A DNA stretch of 64,000 bases from Chitinophagales bacterium. Its GTDB lineage: Bacteria > Bacteroidota > Bacteroidia > Chitinophagales > UBA2359. Position numbers and translations under genes: made by a program. The notes under the pieces are model-generated. The model searched no databases and had not been told where the DNA came from. It saw nothing but the letters and a program-made list of their open reading frames with translations. Below, piece after piece: positions 51,076-59,478 of this stretch. The DNA is taken from NCBI GenBank assembly GCA_041392475.1, contig JAWKLZ010000001.1:2976001-3040000 (forward strand), in the 5' to 3' direction. Every line of letters starts with the position of its first letter. Positions within the stretch are counted from its first letter, which is position 1.

Positions 51076-52464
51076 CTAAAACTGAAAATAGATAAATGCC
51101 TGTCCTCCTTCAACGCCCATCACAATCGTTGCTGCAATGCACAAACCCAACAAAAACGCTCCAATATACACATTGCGCTGAGCGAAAGGCTGCAAAAGGT
51201 ATTTCACTCCAAAAAACAAACAGTAAAAACCCATCAACAAACCAATATACAGCGCAATCATTAAGTCATTGAAGTTTTTGTAGAGTGGAGAGTGCAAAAG
51301 ATTGTCTATCAGCCAAGTCATACTCGAAGTACGGAACAATGCCCAACCAAACAAGGTAATACAAATCATGACCGACCAACTCAAAATCCACTGTCCATTC
51401 GTTTGAGGCGACCACTTGCCACCCAAACCCAAGCGGTGATACACAAACAAAATCACCCCATGATACACTCCCCAAGCGATGAAATTCCACGCCGCACCAT
51501 GCCACAAACCACTGATTCCCATTGTCGCTACCACCACCCAAAAGAACTGCCACTGTGTCGAAACCCTCGAACCGCCCAAAGGAATGTACAAATAATCTCG
51601 TATCCAAGTCGAAAAAGAAATGTGCCAACGCCGCCAAAAATCGGAGGGTGAAATGGCAATATAGGGATTGTTGAAGTTTTCGATGAGTTCAAAGCCCAAC
51701 ATTCGGGAAGTGCCACGGGCAATGTCGGTATAGGCCGAAAAATCGGTATAAATCTGTATCGCAAAACCAATCGTGCCGATGGTGAGTAGAAGGATAGAAG
51801 GGCTTTGAAGGAGGTAAATCTGATTGACATACATCGCCACATTGTCTGCAATAACCATTTTTTTGAACATTCCCCAAACTACCAAACCTGTGCCACTGTA
51901 CAGTTTCTTCAAGCGCAGTTTTCGCTTTCTTTGGATTTGCGGCAACAATCGCTCGGCTCGCTCAATAGGCCCTGCCACCAATTGCGGAAAAAAGGACACG
52001 TACAAAGCGAAGTCAATGAAATTTTTACAGGGAGGGATTCGTCCTTTATAGACATCTACCGTATAACTCAAGGTCTGAAAAGTGTAAAACGAGATACCAA
52101 CAGGCAAGAAGATATTCAAAGCTGGCAAGGCATTTTCGACACCTGCCATCAAAAACAGGTCGTTCACATTGTCAATAAAAAAATTGAAATATTTGAAGAA
52201 ACCCAAAAGCCCCAAGTTGGTGAGAATACTGAGCCTCAAATACCATTTTTTCTGCTCTGGATTTGATTCAATCTGCAAACCACAATAGTAATCCACCACA
52301 GTCGAGGTCAAAATCAACAAACAAAACCACGGATGGACCCACCCATAAAAAATGTAACCCGAAACCAACAAGATGAGGTTGTGCCATTGCCGTTTACTGA
52401 CGAACACAAAGAACATCAGTTGGATAAACAGAAAAACGATGAAGGTGACACTTGTAAAGATCAT
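51076..52464 (-). CDS. MBOAT-family O-acyltransferase (AlgI/PatA-like)
   Basis: A 462-residue membrane enzyme with about ten hydrophobic segments. The family motifs are FLPVGISFYTFQTLSYTVDVYKG (about 138-160), FVSFFPQLVAGPIERAERLLP (about 172-190), DFSAYTDIARGTSRMLGF (about 248-265) and GISGLWHGAAWNFIAWG (about 325-341), whose His is the catalytic residue. It moves acyl groups, usually acetyl, across the membrane for modification of a polysaccharide or peptidoglycan. It is encoded just upstream of the SGNH-like protein, forming a two-gene O-acylation unit. Confidence 0.9.
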   Translation of the reverse strand: MIFTSVTFIVFLFIQLMFFVFVSKRQWHNLILLVSGYIFYGWVHPWFCLLILTSTVVDYYCGLQIESNPEQKKWYLRLSILTNLGLLGFFKYFNFFIDNVNDLFLMAGVENALPALNIFLPVGISFYTFQTLSYTVDVYKGRIPPCKNFIDFALYVSFFPQLVAGPIERAERLLPQIQRKRKLRLKKLYSGTGLVVWGMFKKMVIADNVAMYVNQIYLLQSPSILLLTIGTIGFAIQIYTDFSAYTDIARGTSRMLGFELIENFNNPYIAISPSDFWRRWHISFSTWIRDYLYIPLGGSRVSTQWQFFWVVVATMGISGLWHGAAWNFIAWGVYHGVILFVYHRLGLGGKWSPQTNGQWILSWSVMICITLFGWALFRTSSMTWLIDNLLHSPLYKNFNDLMIALYIGLLMGFYCLFFGVKYLLQPFAQRNVYIGAFLLGLCIAATIVMGVEGGQAFIYFQF

Positions 52465-52588
52465 ATCAACAATGTGGACGGATAATAAAGTTTTCTGACA
52501 TCTGTCTATAGAGACCCATCGTTATGAAGCAGGGTTGTTTTCACATTGCGAAGTAAAGAATATAATTGGTGATTTCATAAGTGTTGCC

Positions 52589-53491
52589 TCACAATTTCCT
52601 CGACAAATCCTCCAATCTCTTTTTCTCCTCCTCCGTCAGGCTATCCAAACCCTTTCGGGTCACCTTATCCAACAGACTATCCAGTTCTGCTTGTTCGGTT
52701 TGATTGGTAGAACCAGGCGGTATAGTAGGAGATTCTCTATGTGTGTAAGTGTGAGAACGTTGTCGTGGACGGTTGGAACTTCTTTGTTTGCCTTGACGGT
52801 TACGAAAATGTTCGATTTCGGTCTTGAAGAAGTTGTCGACATGCAGCATTTCGGGACGGCGAACCACCATGTACAGAAAAAATAGCGTTGGAATGAGCAT
52901 GATAAAAATGAAAAAACTATGCGCCACCAAAACACTCGGTTCTATCGCAATTGCCAACAGCATTCCCGCCAATGCACCGCCTAAGTGTGCTTCGTGTCCG
53001 ATGTTGTCTCGCTGCGACTTGATGCCGTACATCGAAACCATCAAAAACAAAATTCCAAACAACCATGCGGGAATGAACGGTGGAAGCAGTATCAAGCCAA
53101 TTTTGCTTTGTGGAAACAGTGCAATACTCGCATAAACGACTCCACTGATTGCTCCCGATGCCCCAACTGCTCGATAACCTCCATGATTTCGATGGATGTA
53201 GAGTGCCAAAGCATTGCCCGCCAAGAGGCTCACAAAATAGATGAAGAAAAACTTGGGCAGTCCAAATGCCGAACCTACGGATATTCCAAAGGAATACAAG
53301 GCTATCATGTTGAAGCCCAAGTGCATTAAATTGGCGTGTAGAAATCCCGAACTAACCATACGGATGTATTCTTTCCGCACCAAAATGGCATCTACTTCAA
53401 ATAGATACTGCTCATAAAATTGCAGGTTTTTGAAGGCTTGGTAGCTAACTACACAGATGATGATGACAAACAGTAAGATTGCAGATTCCAT
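52589..53491 (-). CDS. Rhomboid-family intramembrane serine protease
   Basis: A 300-residue membrane protease of the GlpG type. The catalytic Ser112 is in GASGAISG and the catalytic His169 is in GHEAHLGGALAG; His57 and Asn61 in HLGFNM form the oxyanion region. Six transmembrane segments span about 4-205. A soluble C-terminal tail ends in LLDKVTRKGLDSLTEEEKKRLEDLSRK, the short helical motif often found in Bacteroidota rhomboids. The ATG at 53491 (MESAILLFV) is chosen over the longer frame, which adds only a Asn/Lys-rich leader. Substrates are unknown. Divergent from the BCCT transporter gene, with about 110 bp between starts. Confidence 0.9.
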   Translation of the reverse strand: MESAILLFVIIICVVSYQAFKNLQFYEQYLFEVDAILVRKEYIRMVSSGFLHANLMHLGFNMIALYSFGISVGSAFGLPKFFFIYFVSLLAGNALALYIHRNHGGYRAVGASGAISGVVYASIALFPQSKIGLILLPPFIPAWLFGILFLMVSMYGIKSQRDNIGHEAHLGGALAGMLLAIAIEPSVLVAHSFFIFIMLIPTLFFLYMVVRRPEMLHVDNFFKTEIEHFRNRQGKQRSSNRPRQRSHTYTHRESPTIPPGSTNQTEQAELDSLLDKVTRKGLDSLTEEEKKRLEDLSRKL

Positions 53492-53600
53492 ATTTTTTTT
53501 GTGTTGGGGTTTTGGAGTGTTAATGTTGTTTTTGTGGATATTGTTCGTTTGTAGAGCGTAGGTTAACAAAAATAATTGGTTTTTTAGTTTCCTACTTCAA

Positions 53601-55160
53601 ATGAAATATCTTTACAAAACATTTTGGCTCTTGATGATTCAACAACAACACCATTCACCAACCCTGTCACCCATGCACCGCTTACTTGACCATCTCCGAA
53701 AAAACAAACTACTTATTCTTAGTCTTTTATGCGGAATTATTTTTGTAATTCCGTCCCTGCTTTTCCCAACAGAAGTTTTTGAATGGACAAACTCATTGAC
53801 GTTGAAGTTACTCACTATTTTTGATGGTTTTTATCTAATATTAGGACTTTTTTTCTTTCTGTTTTGTATTGGTATTGCAGTTTCTCCCTACGGCAAAATC
53901 AAATTGGGTTATTCTGATGACGAACCAGAATATTCTGTATGGTCATGGATTGCGATGTTGTACAGTACGGGAATGGGTTCAGGTTTGATAATCAGGGCAG
54001 TGCAAGAACCAGTGGCCTATTACCAAAACCCACCCATTGAAGGAATGAGTGGAGAAGCAGCCCAAACTCTGGCACTGCAATATGCCTATTTTCATTGGGG
54101 ATTTTCTGCATGGGCGTTTTATGCGGTTATTGGACTCATCATGGCTTGGTTTCACTACAAACGCCATCAAAAAGCCTTGATAAGCGACACTTTGAAGACG
54201 ATTTTACCTTCTCCCAAATTGGCTATACCGATAGATTTGTTGGCGGTTATTGCCACGATTTTTGGGGTCATTGCCTCCGTAGGTTTTGGTTCGGGAATGA
54301 TTGTTGGAGGAACCAATCATCTATTGTCCCAAGAGTTTCCGCCGCATTATGCAATTTGGGCTATTCTCATTGTCAGTGTTTTATCGTGTATGTCCGCCAT
54401 CAGTGGTTTGGACAAAGGCATAAAGTTGATTTCCAATATCAACATTGGAGGAACTTTATTGCTGTTGGCTTTCTTTTTCTTCCAAAACAATTTCTTCCAT
54501 TTGGTGCAGCAGATGGGCAATAGCTTGTGGGCTTACGGCAAAGAATTTTTTGAAATGAGTTTGGCAATCGGAAAACATGGACACAACCCAAAATTTACGG
54601 CTGATTGGACGATTTTTTATTGGGCATTTTGGTTGGCTTGGGCTCCTTTCACAGGGATGTTTATTGCCCGCATTTCTCGTGGTCGAACCATTCGTTCTTT
54701 CATTGGAGGAGTGTTGATCATTCCCTCTTTCGGTACTTTTTTGTGGTTCTCCGTTTTTGGAACGATTGCTTTTGAAATAGTTGATACCTTGCCCAATGGT
54801 TACGAAGGGCAGTTTGACAATCTATTTACTGCCACTTTCCAATTTTTCGAATTGTATCCAATGAGCAATCTTCTAAATATTGTGACCATCTGCTTGATGT
54901 TCACCTATTTGATTACTTCAATGGATTCCGCCATTTTTGTTATCAGCATGATGACCGATAAAGGCAAGTCAGACCCTACGAAATTCTACAAAGTTTTTTG
55001 GGGCATTATGCTGCCTCTGATTGCTTGCACGGCTGTTTGGTTGGGCGGTGATAATTTTTTGCGGTCGACCAGCAATTTACTGATTATAACAGCCTTACCC
55101 TTTTCGTTTGTTTCATTGGTGATGGTCTATGCCTTTCTCAAAGATTTGAGGAAACCTTGA
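53601..55160 (+). CDS. BCCT-family transporter (betaine/carnitine/choline type)
   Basis: A 519-residue inner-membrane transporter with about twelve transmembrane helices. The family motif around helix 3 is WIAMLYSTGMGSGLIIRAVQEP (about 115-136), where related proteins have GMGIGL or GMGAGI and the residues bind Na+ or substrate. The Trp-rich WTIFYWAFWLAWAPFTGMFIARISRGRTIR (about 335-365) is the diagnostic BCCT helix 8. It takes up quaternary amines such as glycine betaine for osmoprotection. The translation start could be the ATG at 53601 or a later ATG near codon 12 or 25, because the first 30 residues lack clear family similarity. Confidence 0.9.
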   Translation: MKYLYKTFWLLMIQQQHHSPTLSPMHRLLDHLRKNKLLILSLLCGIIFVIPSLLFPTEVFEWTNSLTLKLLTIFDGFYLILGLFFFLFCIGIAVSPYGKIKLGYSDDEPEYSVWSWIAMLYSTGMGSGLIIRAVQEPVAYYQNPPIEGMSGEAAQTLALQYAYFHWGFSAWAFYAVIGLIMAWFHYKRHQKALISDTLKTILPSPKLAIPIDLLAVIATIFGVIASVGFGSGMIVGGTNHLLSQEFPPHYAIWAILIVSVLSCMSAISGLDKGIKLISNINIGGTLLLLAFFFFQNNFFHLVQQMGNSLWAYGKEFFEMSLAIGKHGHNPKFTADWTIFYWAFWLAWAPFTGMFIARISRGRTIRSFIGGVLIIPSFGTFLWFSVFGTIAFEIVDTLPNGYEGQFDNLFTATFQFFELYPMSNLLNIVTICLMFTYLITSMDSAIFVISMMTDKGKSDPTKFYKVFWGIMLPLIACTAVWLGGDNFLRSTSNLLIITALPFSFVSLVMVYAFLKDLRKP

Positions 55161-55212
55161 TTTTGTATTCAATCGTTTAGCATCCGCTTCAATTGTCACT
55201 AAATATCTATTC

Positions 55213-55317
55213 AAAAATCTCTCCCCCTCAGCGTCTCTGCGTTCAAAGTCAAGCCAATACAAGCATACCCAAGCACAATTACCAACACAAAACACGTAGA
55301 GACTAAAACGTCTCTAC
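55213..55317. repeat. Dispersed repeat and palindrome between convergent genes
   Basis: The 150-bp gap holds a CTCTGCGTTCAA-type dispersed repeat (55213-55251) and a palindrome with arms GTAGAGAC and GTCTCTAC (55296-55303 and 55310-55317). The right arm contains the stop codon of the leftward permease gene (55314-55316). Confidence 0.6.
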
Positions 55318-57737
55318 TCGTACCTCAACGCCCGAATAGGATTTCCAATTGCAGCCTTTACCGCCTGAAAACTCACCGTCAAAATAGCGATGACCAATCC
55401 CAAAATACTCGCCAAACCGAAAGTCCAAAAGGTAATATCAGTTGGATAGGCAAAAGTTTCTGTCCATTTCTGCATCATGAAGTAGGCAATCGGCCAAGCA
55501 ATGATGTTGGATATCAAGACCAAGAGAATGAACTCCTTAGTGAGTAGTAGGGTAATGTTGCCAATTGAAGCCCCCAGCACTTTTCGGATACCAATTTCTT
55601 TGGTGCGCTGCTCGGCAGTGTAGGAAGCCAAGCCAAAAAGCCCCAAACAAGCAATGAAAATGGCCAATAGGGTGAAATACAAAAACACTTTCCCCAATCG
55701 TTCTTCGGCAGTATAAAGCATGGCGAATTTTTGGTCGAGAAAATCGTATTGAAAAGGATATTCAGGCTCAAAACGAGTCCAAGTATCTTCAATAAAAGAC
55801 AGACTTTCGGCCATATTGTTTGGGCTAAGACGAATCGCCACATTGTAGGTATATTGTGGATTCACACTCAAAATCATGGGTTTGATTTGTTTGGTGAAAC
55901 CCTCAGTATGAAAATCTTTTACCACTCCAATCACTTTGCCCGATACTACATTCGTACCCATTTCTGTCACTTCTTTACCAATAGGATTGTCCCACCCAAA
56001 ATTCTTTACCGCCGATTCATTGAGGATGTAAGCCGTAATGCTATCCGTTGAAAGATTGCGGTCAAAAGCCCGCCCTTGAATGATTTGCAGACCCATTGTT
56101 TCGATAAAATCAAAATCGGTTTCCATATTCCACAAAGGATAATGCTGCTGAACACCATCTTTTTCAGCACTGAACATATTCTGATTTGGATCACCATTAC
56201 TTGGCAAAAAACTCGCTGCGGTCATACTGATGATATTCGGATTTTTCAAGATTTCCGTTTTCACCGTTTCCATCTGTTTCACGGTTTCACTTTTGTTCAC
56301 TTCAATCATCACCAACTGCTCTTTGTCAAACCCCAAGCTGGCATTGTGTAAATAACTCAATTGCTGGGACACAAACAAAACACCAATAATCAAAGCCACT
56401 GAAATAGCAAACTGTGTCACCACCAATGCTTTGCGAAACTTTGCTCCGCCGCTGCCCTTCAATAGTGTTCCTTTCAAAACCGTTGCAGGGCGAAAACTTG
56501 ATAGGTAAAAAGCAGGATAACTGCCTGCAAATAAACCTACAAAGATGAAAATACTGCCAAGAAAAACATAGAATAAAAAGGACTTACCGCCAAACAAGCT
56601 GATATTTTTGTCGACAATATTGTTGAAGTAAGGTAAAATCAATTCTATAAATACGACTGCCAAACACATCGCAATCAGACTTTGCAGCAAAGCTTCTCCC
56701 AAAAATTGACCAATCAATGCACTTCGAGGCGCACCTATCACTTTTCTGACTCCCACTTCCTTTGCCCTTTTTGAAGAGCGAGCTGTTGCCAAATTCATAA
56801 AATTGATACCTGCAATCAACAAAACCAAAATAGCAATGATACTAAAAATATAAATGAACTTCCGATCACTGTTTGCCTGCAATTCCCAATCCAAGTTGCC
56901 GCCCAAATGAATACCCATAAGCGGTTGAAGGTAAGCATCGAAGCGATTTCCAGAAGCCAAAAACTCCTCTACATCCATTCCTGCCATTTGCTTCAACTGT
57001 GGAGCCATATTGTTTTTGTAGAAAGTTGGAAACTTTGCTTCTACTTGTTCTTGAGTTGCCCCATCATGTAGTAGAATATATGTGTAAACATTGGAAGACA
57101 GCCAATTATCAGAATTGAAGTTGTCCAAAGAGACAATGGAAGCCAAAAAATCATAATGAAAGTGGGAGTTGCTCGGTATATCTCGCATCAAAGCGACCAC
57201 CAAATAATCCCGGTCATTGTCCAACTTCAATGTTTGCCCTACGGCTTTTTCCTTTCCGAAATATTTTGCAGCAGCAGACTCGCTAATAATTACCTGATTG
57301 GGTTTGTTCAAGGCAGTTTTGGCATCTCCTTCAATGAGTTCAAAACTGAAAATATCGAAGAAAGTAGAATCTACCCACGCCCATGTCCGTTTTTCGTAAA
57401 ATTTCTTTTCCTCCCAACTCACCAAAGCCTCTGCCCGATAAGGGTTGATGCGGGTAGTATTGATAACTTCTGGAAATTCATCCAAAATTGCCTTGCCAAG
57501 TGGATTGGGCGACACAGGGGCTTGCAATTGCTGTCCCATCATTTCGGCATCAATGGCTGTGCGGTAAATATTGTCCGCATTTTTGTGGAATCGGTCGTAA
57601 CTCAATTCGTCGGTTACAAACAACAGAATCAACACGCAACACGCTATGCCAATTGCTAAACCAAGTATGTTGATAAGCGAGTATGTTTTATTGCGTAGCA
57701 AATTTCGCATCGCTACTTTGAAGTAATTTCTAAACAT
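55314..57737 (-). CDS. MacB/FtsX-type ABC transporter permease
   Basis: An 807-residue inner-membrane protein. After the family start MFRNYFKVAMRNLLRNKTYSLINILGLAIGI (helix 1, about 21-42) comes a periplasmic MacB-core domain (about 45-280). Three helices (about 285-435) include the ARSSKRAKEVGVRKVIGA coupling motif, then a second soluble domain (about 455-670). The last three helices (about 680-800) carry the second coupling motif EQRTKEIGIRKVLGA. The duplicated layout is usual for Bacteroidota. It pairs with the ATPase encoded 77 bp upstream, which should energise export or mechanical signalling rather than uptake. Confidence 0.92.
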   Translation of the reverse strand: MFRNYFKVAMRNLLRNKTYSLINILGLAIGIACCVLILLFVTDELSYDRFHKNADNIYRTAIDAEMMGQQLQAPVSPNPLGKAILDEFPEVINTTRINPYRAEALVSWEEKKFYEKRTWAWVDSTFFDIFSFELIEGDAKTALNKPNQVIISESAAAKYFGKEKAVGQTLKLDNDRDYLVVALMRDIPSNSHFHYDFLASIVSLDNFNSDNWLSSNVYTYILLHDGATQEQVEAKFPTFYKNNMAPQLKQMAGMDVEEFLASGNRFDAYLQPLMGIHLGGNLDWELQANSDRKFIYIFSIIAILVLLIAGINFMNLATARSSKRAKEVGVRKVIGAPRSALIGQFLGEALLQSLIAMCLAVVFIELILPYFNNIVDKNISLFGGKSFLFYVFLGSIFIFVGLFAGSYPAFYLSSFRPATVLKGTLLKGSGGAKFRKALVVTQFAISVALIIGVLFVSQQLSYLHNASLGFDKEQLVMIEVNKSETVKQMETVKTEILKNPNIISMTAASFLPSNGDPNQNMFSAEKDGVQQHYPLWNMETDFDFIETMGLQIIQGRAFDRNLSTDSITAYILNESAVKNFGWDNPIGKEVTEMGTNVVSGKVIGVVKDFHTEGFTKQIKPMILSVNPQYTYNVAIRLSPNNMAESLSFIEDTWTRFEPEYPFQYDFLDQKFAMLYTAEERLGKVFLYFTLLAIFIACLGLFGLASYTAEQRTKEIGIRKVLGASIGNITLLLTKEFILLVLISNIIAWPIAYFMMQKWTETFAYPTDITFWTFGLASILGLVIAILTVSFQAVKAAIGNPIRALRYE

Positions 57738-57780
57738 GATTTTGTTGTGTTAAAGTGTTAGTGTATTCAATTCCTAAATC

Positions 57781-57822
57781 AAAAAACTCTGTGCCTCTGT
57801 TTCTCTGTGTTCAATCAAACAG
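57781..57822. repeat. CACAGAG-type dispersed repeat overlapping an ATPase stop
   Basis: This copy (CTCTGTGCCTCTGT...TGTGTTCAAT on the plus strand) fills the space between the permease and ATPase genes and extends across the ATPase stop codon at 57815-57817. Confidence 0.6.
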
Positions 57823-58504
57823 CAAACCCCTTCAATTGATTTTCCGCCACAATCTGACCATCCAACAATCGAACAATTCGATGAGCATATTCTGCATCTC
57901 TTGATGAGTGCGTCACCATGATAATCGTTGTGCCTTCTTCATTCAATTGGGTTAGCAACTGCATCACCTCACCGCCATTTTCGCTATCCAGATTACCTGT
58001 GGGTTCATCCGCCAAAATCAATTTGGGTTTGTGAACAATCGCCCTCGAAACCGCCACACGTTGCTGCTGACCACCCGAAAGTTGCTGTGGGAAGTGATTG
58101 CGTCGATGCATCATGTTCATGCGCTCCAAAACAGCTTCCACCATTTTTTTACGCTCCGCAGTCTTGATGTTGTTGTAGATCAAGGGTAATTCTACGTTTT
58201 CAAAAACGGTGAGTTCGTCAATCAAATTGAAACTCTGAAAAATAAAGCCCAAATTCGCTTTCCGCAAATCCGCCCTTTGTCGTTCCGAATATTTTGATAT
58301 TTCTTGGTCGAGGAAATTGTATTCACCTGAACTTGGATTGTCTATCATCCCAATGATGTTCAACAAAGTGGATTTCCCGCAACCCGAAGGACCCATCACT
58401 GCCACAAATTCACCTGTTGCGATATTGAAGTTCACACCATTCAAAGCAGTGGTTTCTATTTCGTCTGTCCGATAGACTTTGGTTAAATTGACTGTTCGTA
58501 TCAT
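57815..58504 (-). CDS. LolD/MacB-type ABC transporter ATPase
   Basis: A 229-residue cytoplasmic ATPase. Walker A is GPSGCGKST (38-46), the Q-loop is near 90, the signature LSGGQQQR is at 142-149, Walker B LILADEPTG at 162-170, and the H-loop His is in VTHSSRD. The size and motifs fit the LolD/MacB/FtsE group that pairs with FtsX-like permeases. The downstream gene on the same strand encodes such a permease, and the HlyD-type adaptor farther upstream may complete a MacA-MacB-like tripartite pump. Confidence 0.93.
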   Translation of the reverse strand: MIRTVNLTKVYRTDEIETTALNGVNFNIATGEFVAVMGPSGCGKSTLLNIIGMIDNPSSGEYNFLDQEISKYSERQRADLRKANLGFIFQSFNLIDELTVFENVELPLIYNNIKTAERKKMVEAVLERMNMMHRRNHFPQQLSGGQQQRVAVSRAIVHKPKLILADEPTGNLDSENGGEVMQLLTQLNEEGTTIIMVTHSSRDAEYAHRIVRLLDGQIVAENQLKGFAV

Positions 58505-58527
58505 TTTTATTTTTGTGTTTAGGTTGG

Positions 58528-58556
58528 GTAGAGACGTTTTACTAAAACGTCTCTAC
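58528..58556. repeat. Perfect palindrome GTAGAGACGTTTT
   Basis: Two 13-bp arms (58528-58540 and 58544-58556) with a 3-nt loop lie upstream of the ATPase gene. The arm core GTAGAGAC is shared with the palindrome at 55296-55317. No T run follows, so it is more likely a dispersed palindromic repeat than a terminator. Confidence 0.65.
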
Positions 58557-58720
58557 GTGTTTATGTTGATGCACATACTATTGTAGAGGCAAAGGATGTG
58601 CCATTGAGTTAAATAGTTGATTATGTGATAATTGAATCGTATTTTAAAGATTAAAGTAATGAGTTTTGTTTCAGAGTGGAACAGTGAGGTGTTTCATTGT
58701 GGAACAGGTTCAAACTTTCT

Positions 58721-59356
58721 TTAAATCAGCAATTTAAGAGCGTCATCAATTTGCCTTGCCTCTGTCCAAACCATCAAATACCCTCCTTTCTGAATTTTTA
58801 TGATATTTTTGGTTTTTGGACACGGCAAAACCCAGTCCTTCATGCCGTGAATTTGCAGCAGGTTTGCAGGAATTTCTTTGTTGTTCCATTGCAGTATGGC
58901 ATTGATAGCCCACTTCAAAAATGGAGCATCCGTATCTTGCAATATATTCTTTAGGAGTGTTTTATCATTCGGTTGATACATTCCAAACAAGAAATAAGTA
59001 ACAGGATTGGCCCACTTCAATAATTGGCTTGGCAGCAATATGTGTAGCTTCAATTTACCAAAAAATCGGTAGAACGATGGAATTTCTTGTTTTGTAGCAG
59101 CACTTGAAATCAGAATCACCTTTTTACAAGGCAGAATTTTACTTATTTCAACAGCGACCATTCCACCAAAAGAAACGCCCATCAAGATGACTTCTTCGTC
59201 TCTGTCAATTTGTTCGGATAACCGCAAAGCATATTCCTTCAAGTTGTTTCCATTTGGAGGAACCCATTGAAGGTGTTTGTGTTCTTGCTTTTCCAAAAAC
59301 GACAAACGACCAAAAATCCTTTCATCTGCCCCCAAACCGCTTATCAAATACAGCAT
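58721..59356 (-). CDS. Small alpha/beta hydrolase lacking the usual catalytic His
   Basis: A 211-residue protein with an alpha/beta-hydrolase fold. It starts at the first strand (MLYLISGLGADERIF), has the nucleophile elbow GVSFGGM with Ser62, and a possible acid Asp174 in IHGMKDWVLP. The His expected in the final GGHLM-type motif is Tyr193 (GGYLMVW). Without that His it may be inactive as an esterase or use another residue. The gene sits inside the ABC-transporter cluster, between the LolD-type ATPase and the second permease, about 120-215 bp from each. Confidence 0.75.
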   Translation of the reverse strand: MLYLISGLGADERIFGRLSFLEKQEHKHLQWVPPNGNNLKEYALRLSEQIDRDEEVILMGVSFGGMVAVEISKILPCKKVILISSAATKQEIPSFYRFFGKLKLHILLPSQLLKWANPVTYFLFGMYQPNDKTLLKNILQDTDAPFLKWAINAILQWNNKEIPANLLQIHGMKDWVLPCPKTKNIIKIQKGGYLMVWTEARQIDDALKLLI

Positions 59357-59397
59357 AGTTCAGTGATTAGTAAATTGTTGAAAGTTTCGCTACGAAC

Positions 59398-59446
59398 ACT
59401 AAAAAATATCTTCACCTCTCCGTCTCAGCGTTTATCCTCTAAATCA
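59398..59446. repeat. Dispersed repeat copy upstream of the hydrolase gene
   Basis: This copy (AATATCTTCACCTCTCCGTC...GCGTTTATCC) continues into TCTAAATCAAGTGAGC, a sequence also found next to the repeat copies at 61956-62047. Confidence 0.55.
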
Positions 59447-59478
59447 AGTGAGCAAAAAACCTCTTTACAAAGATATCC

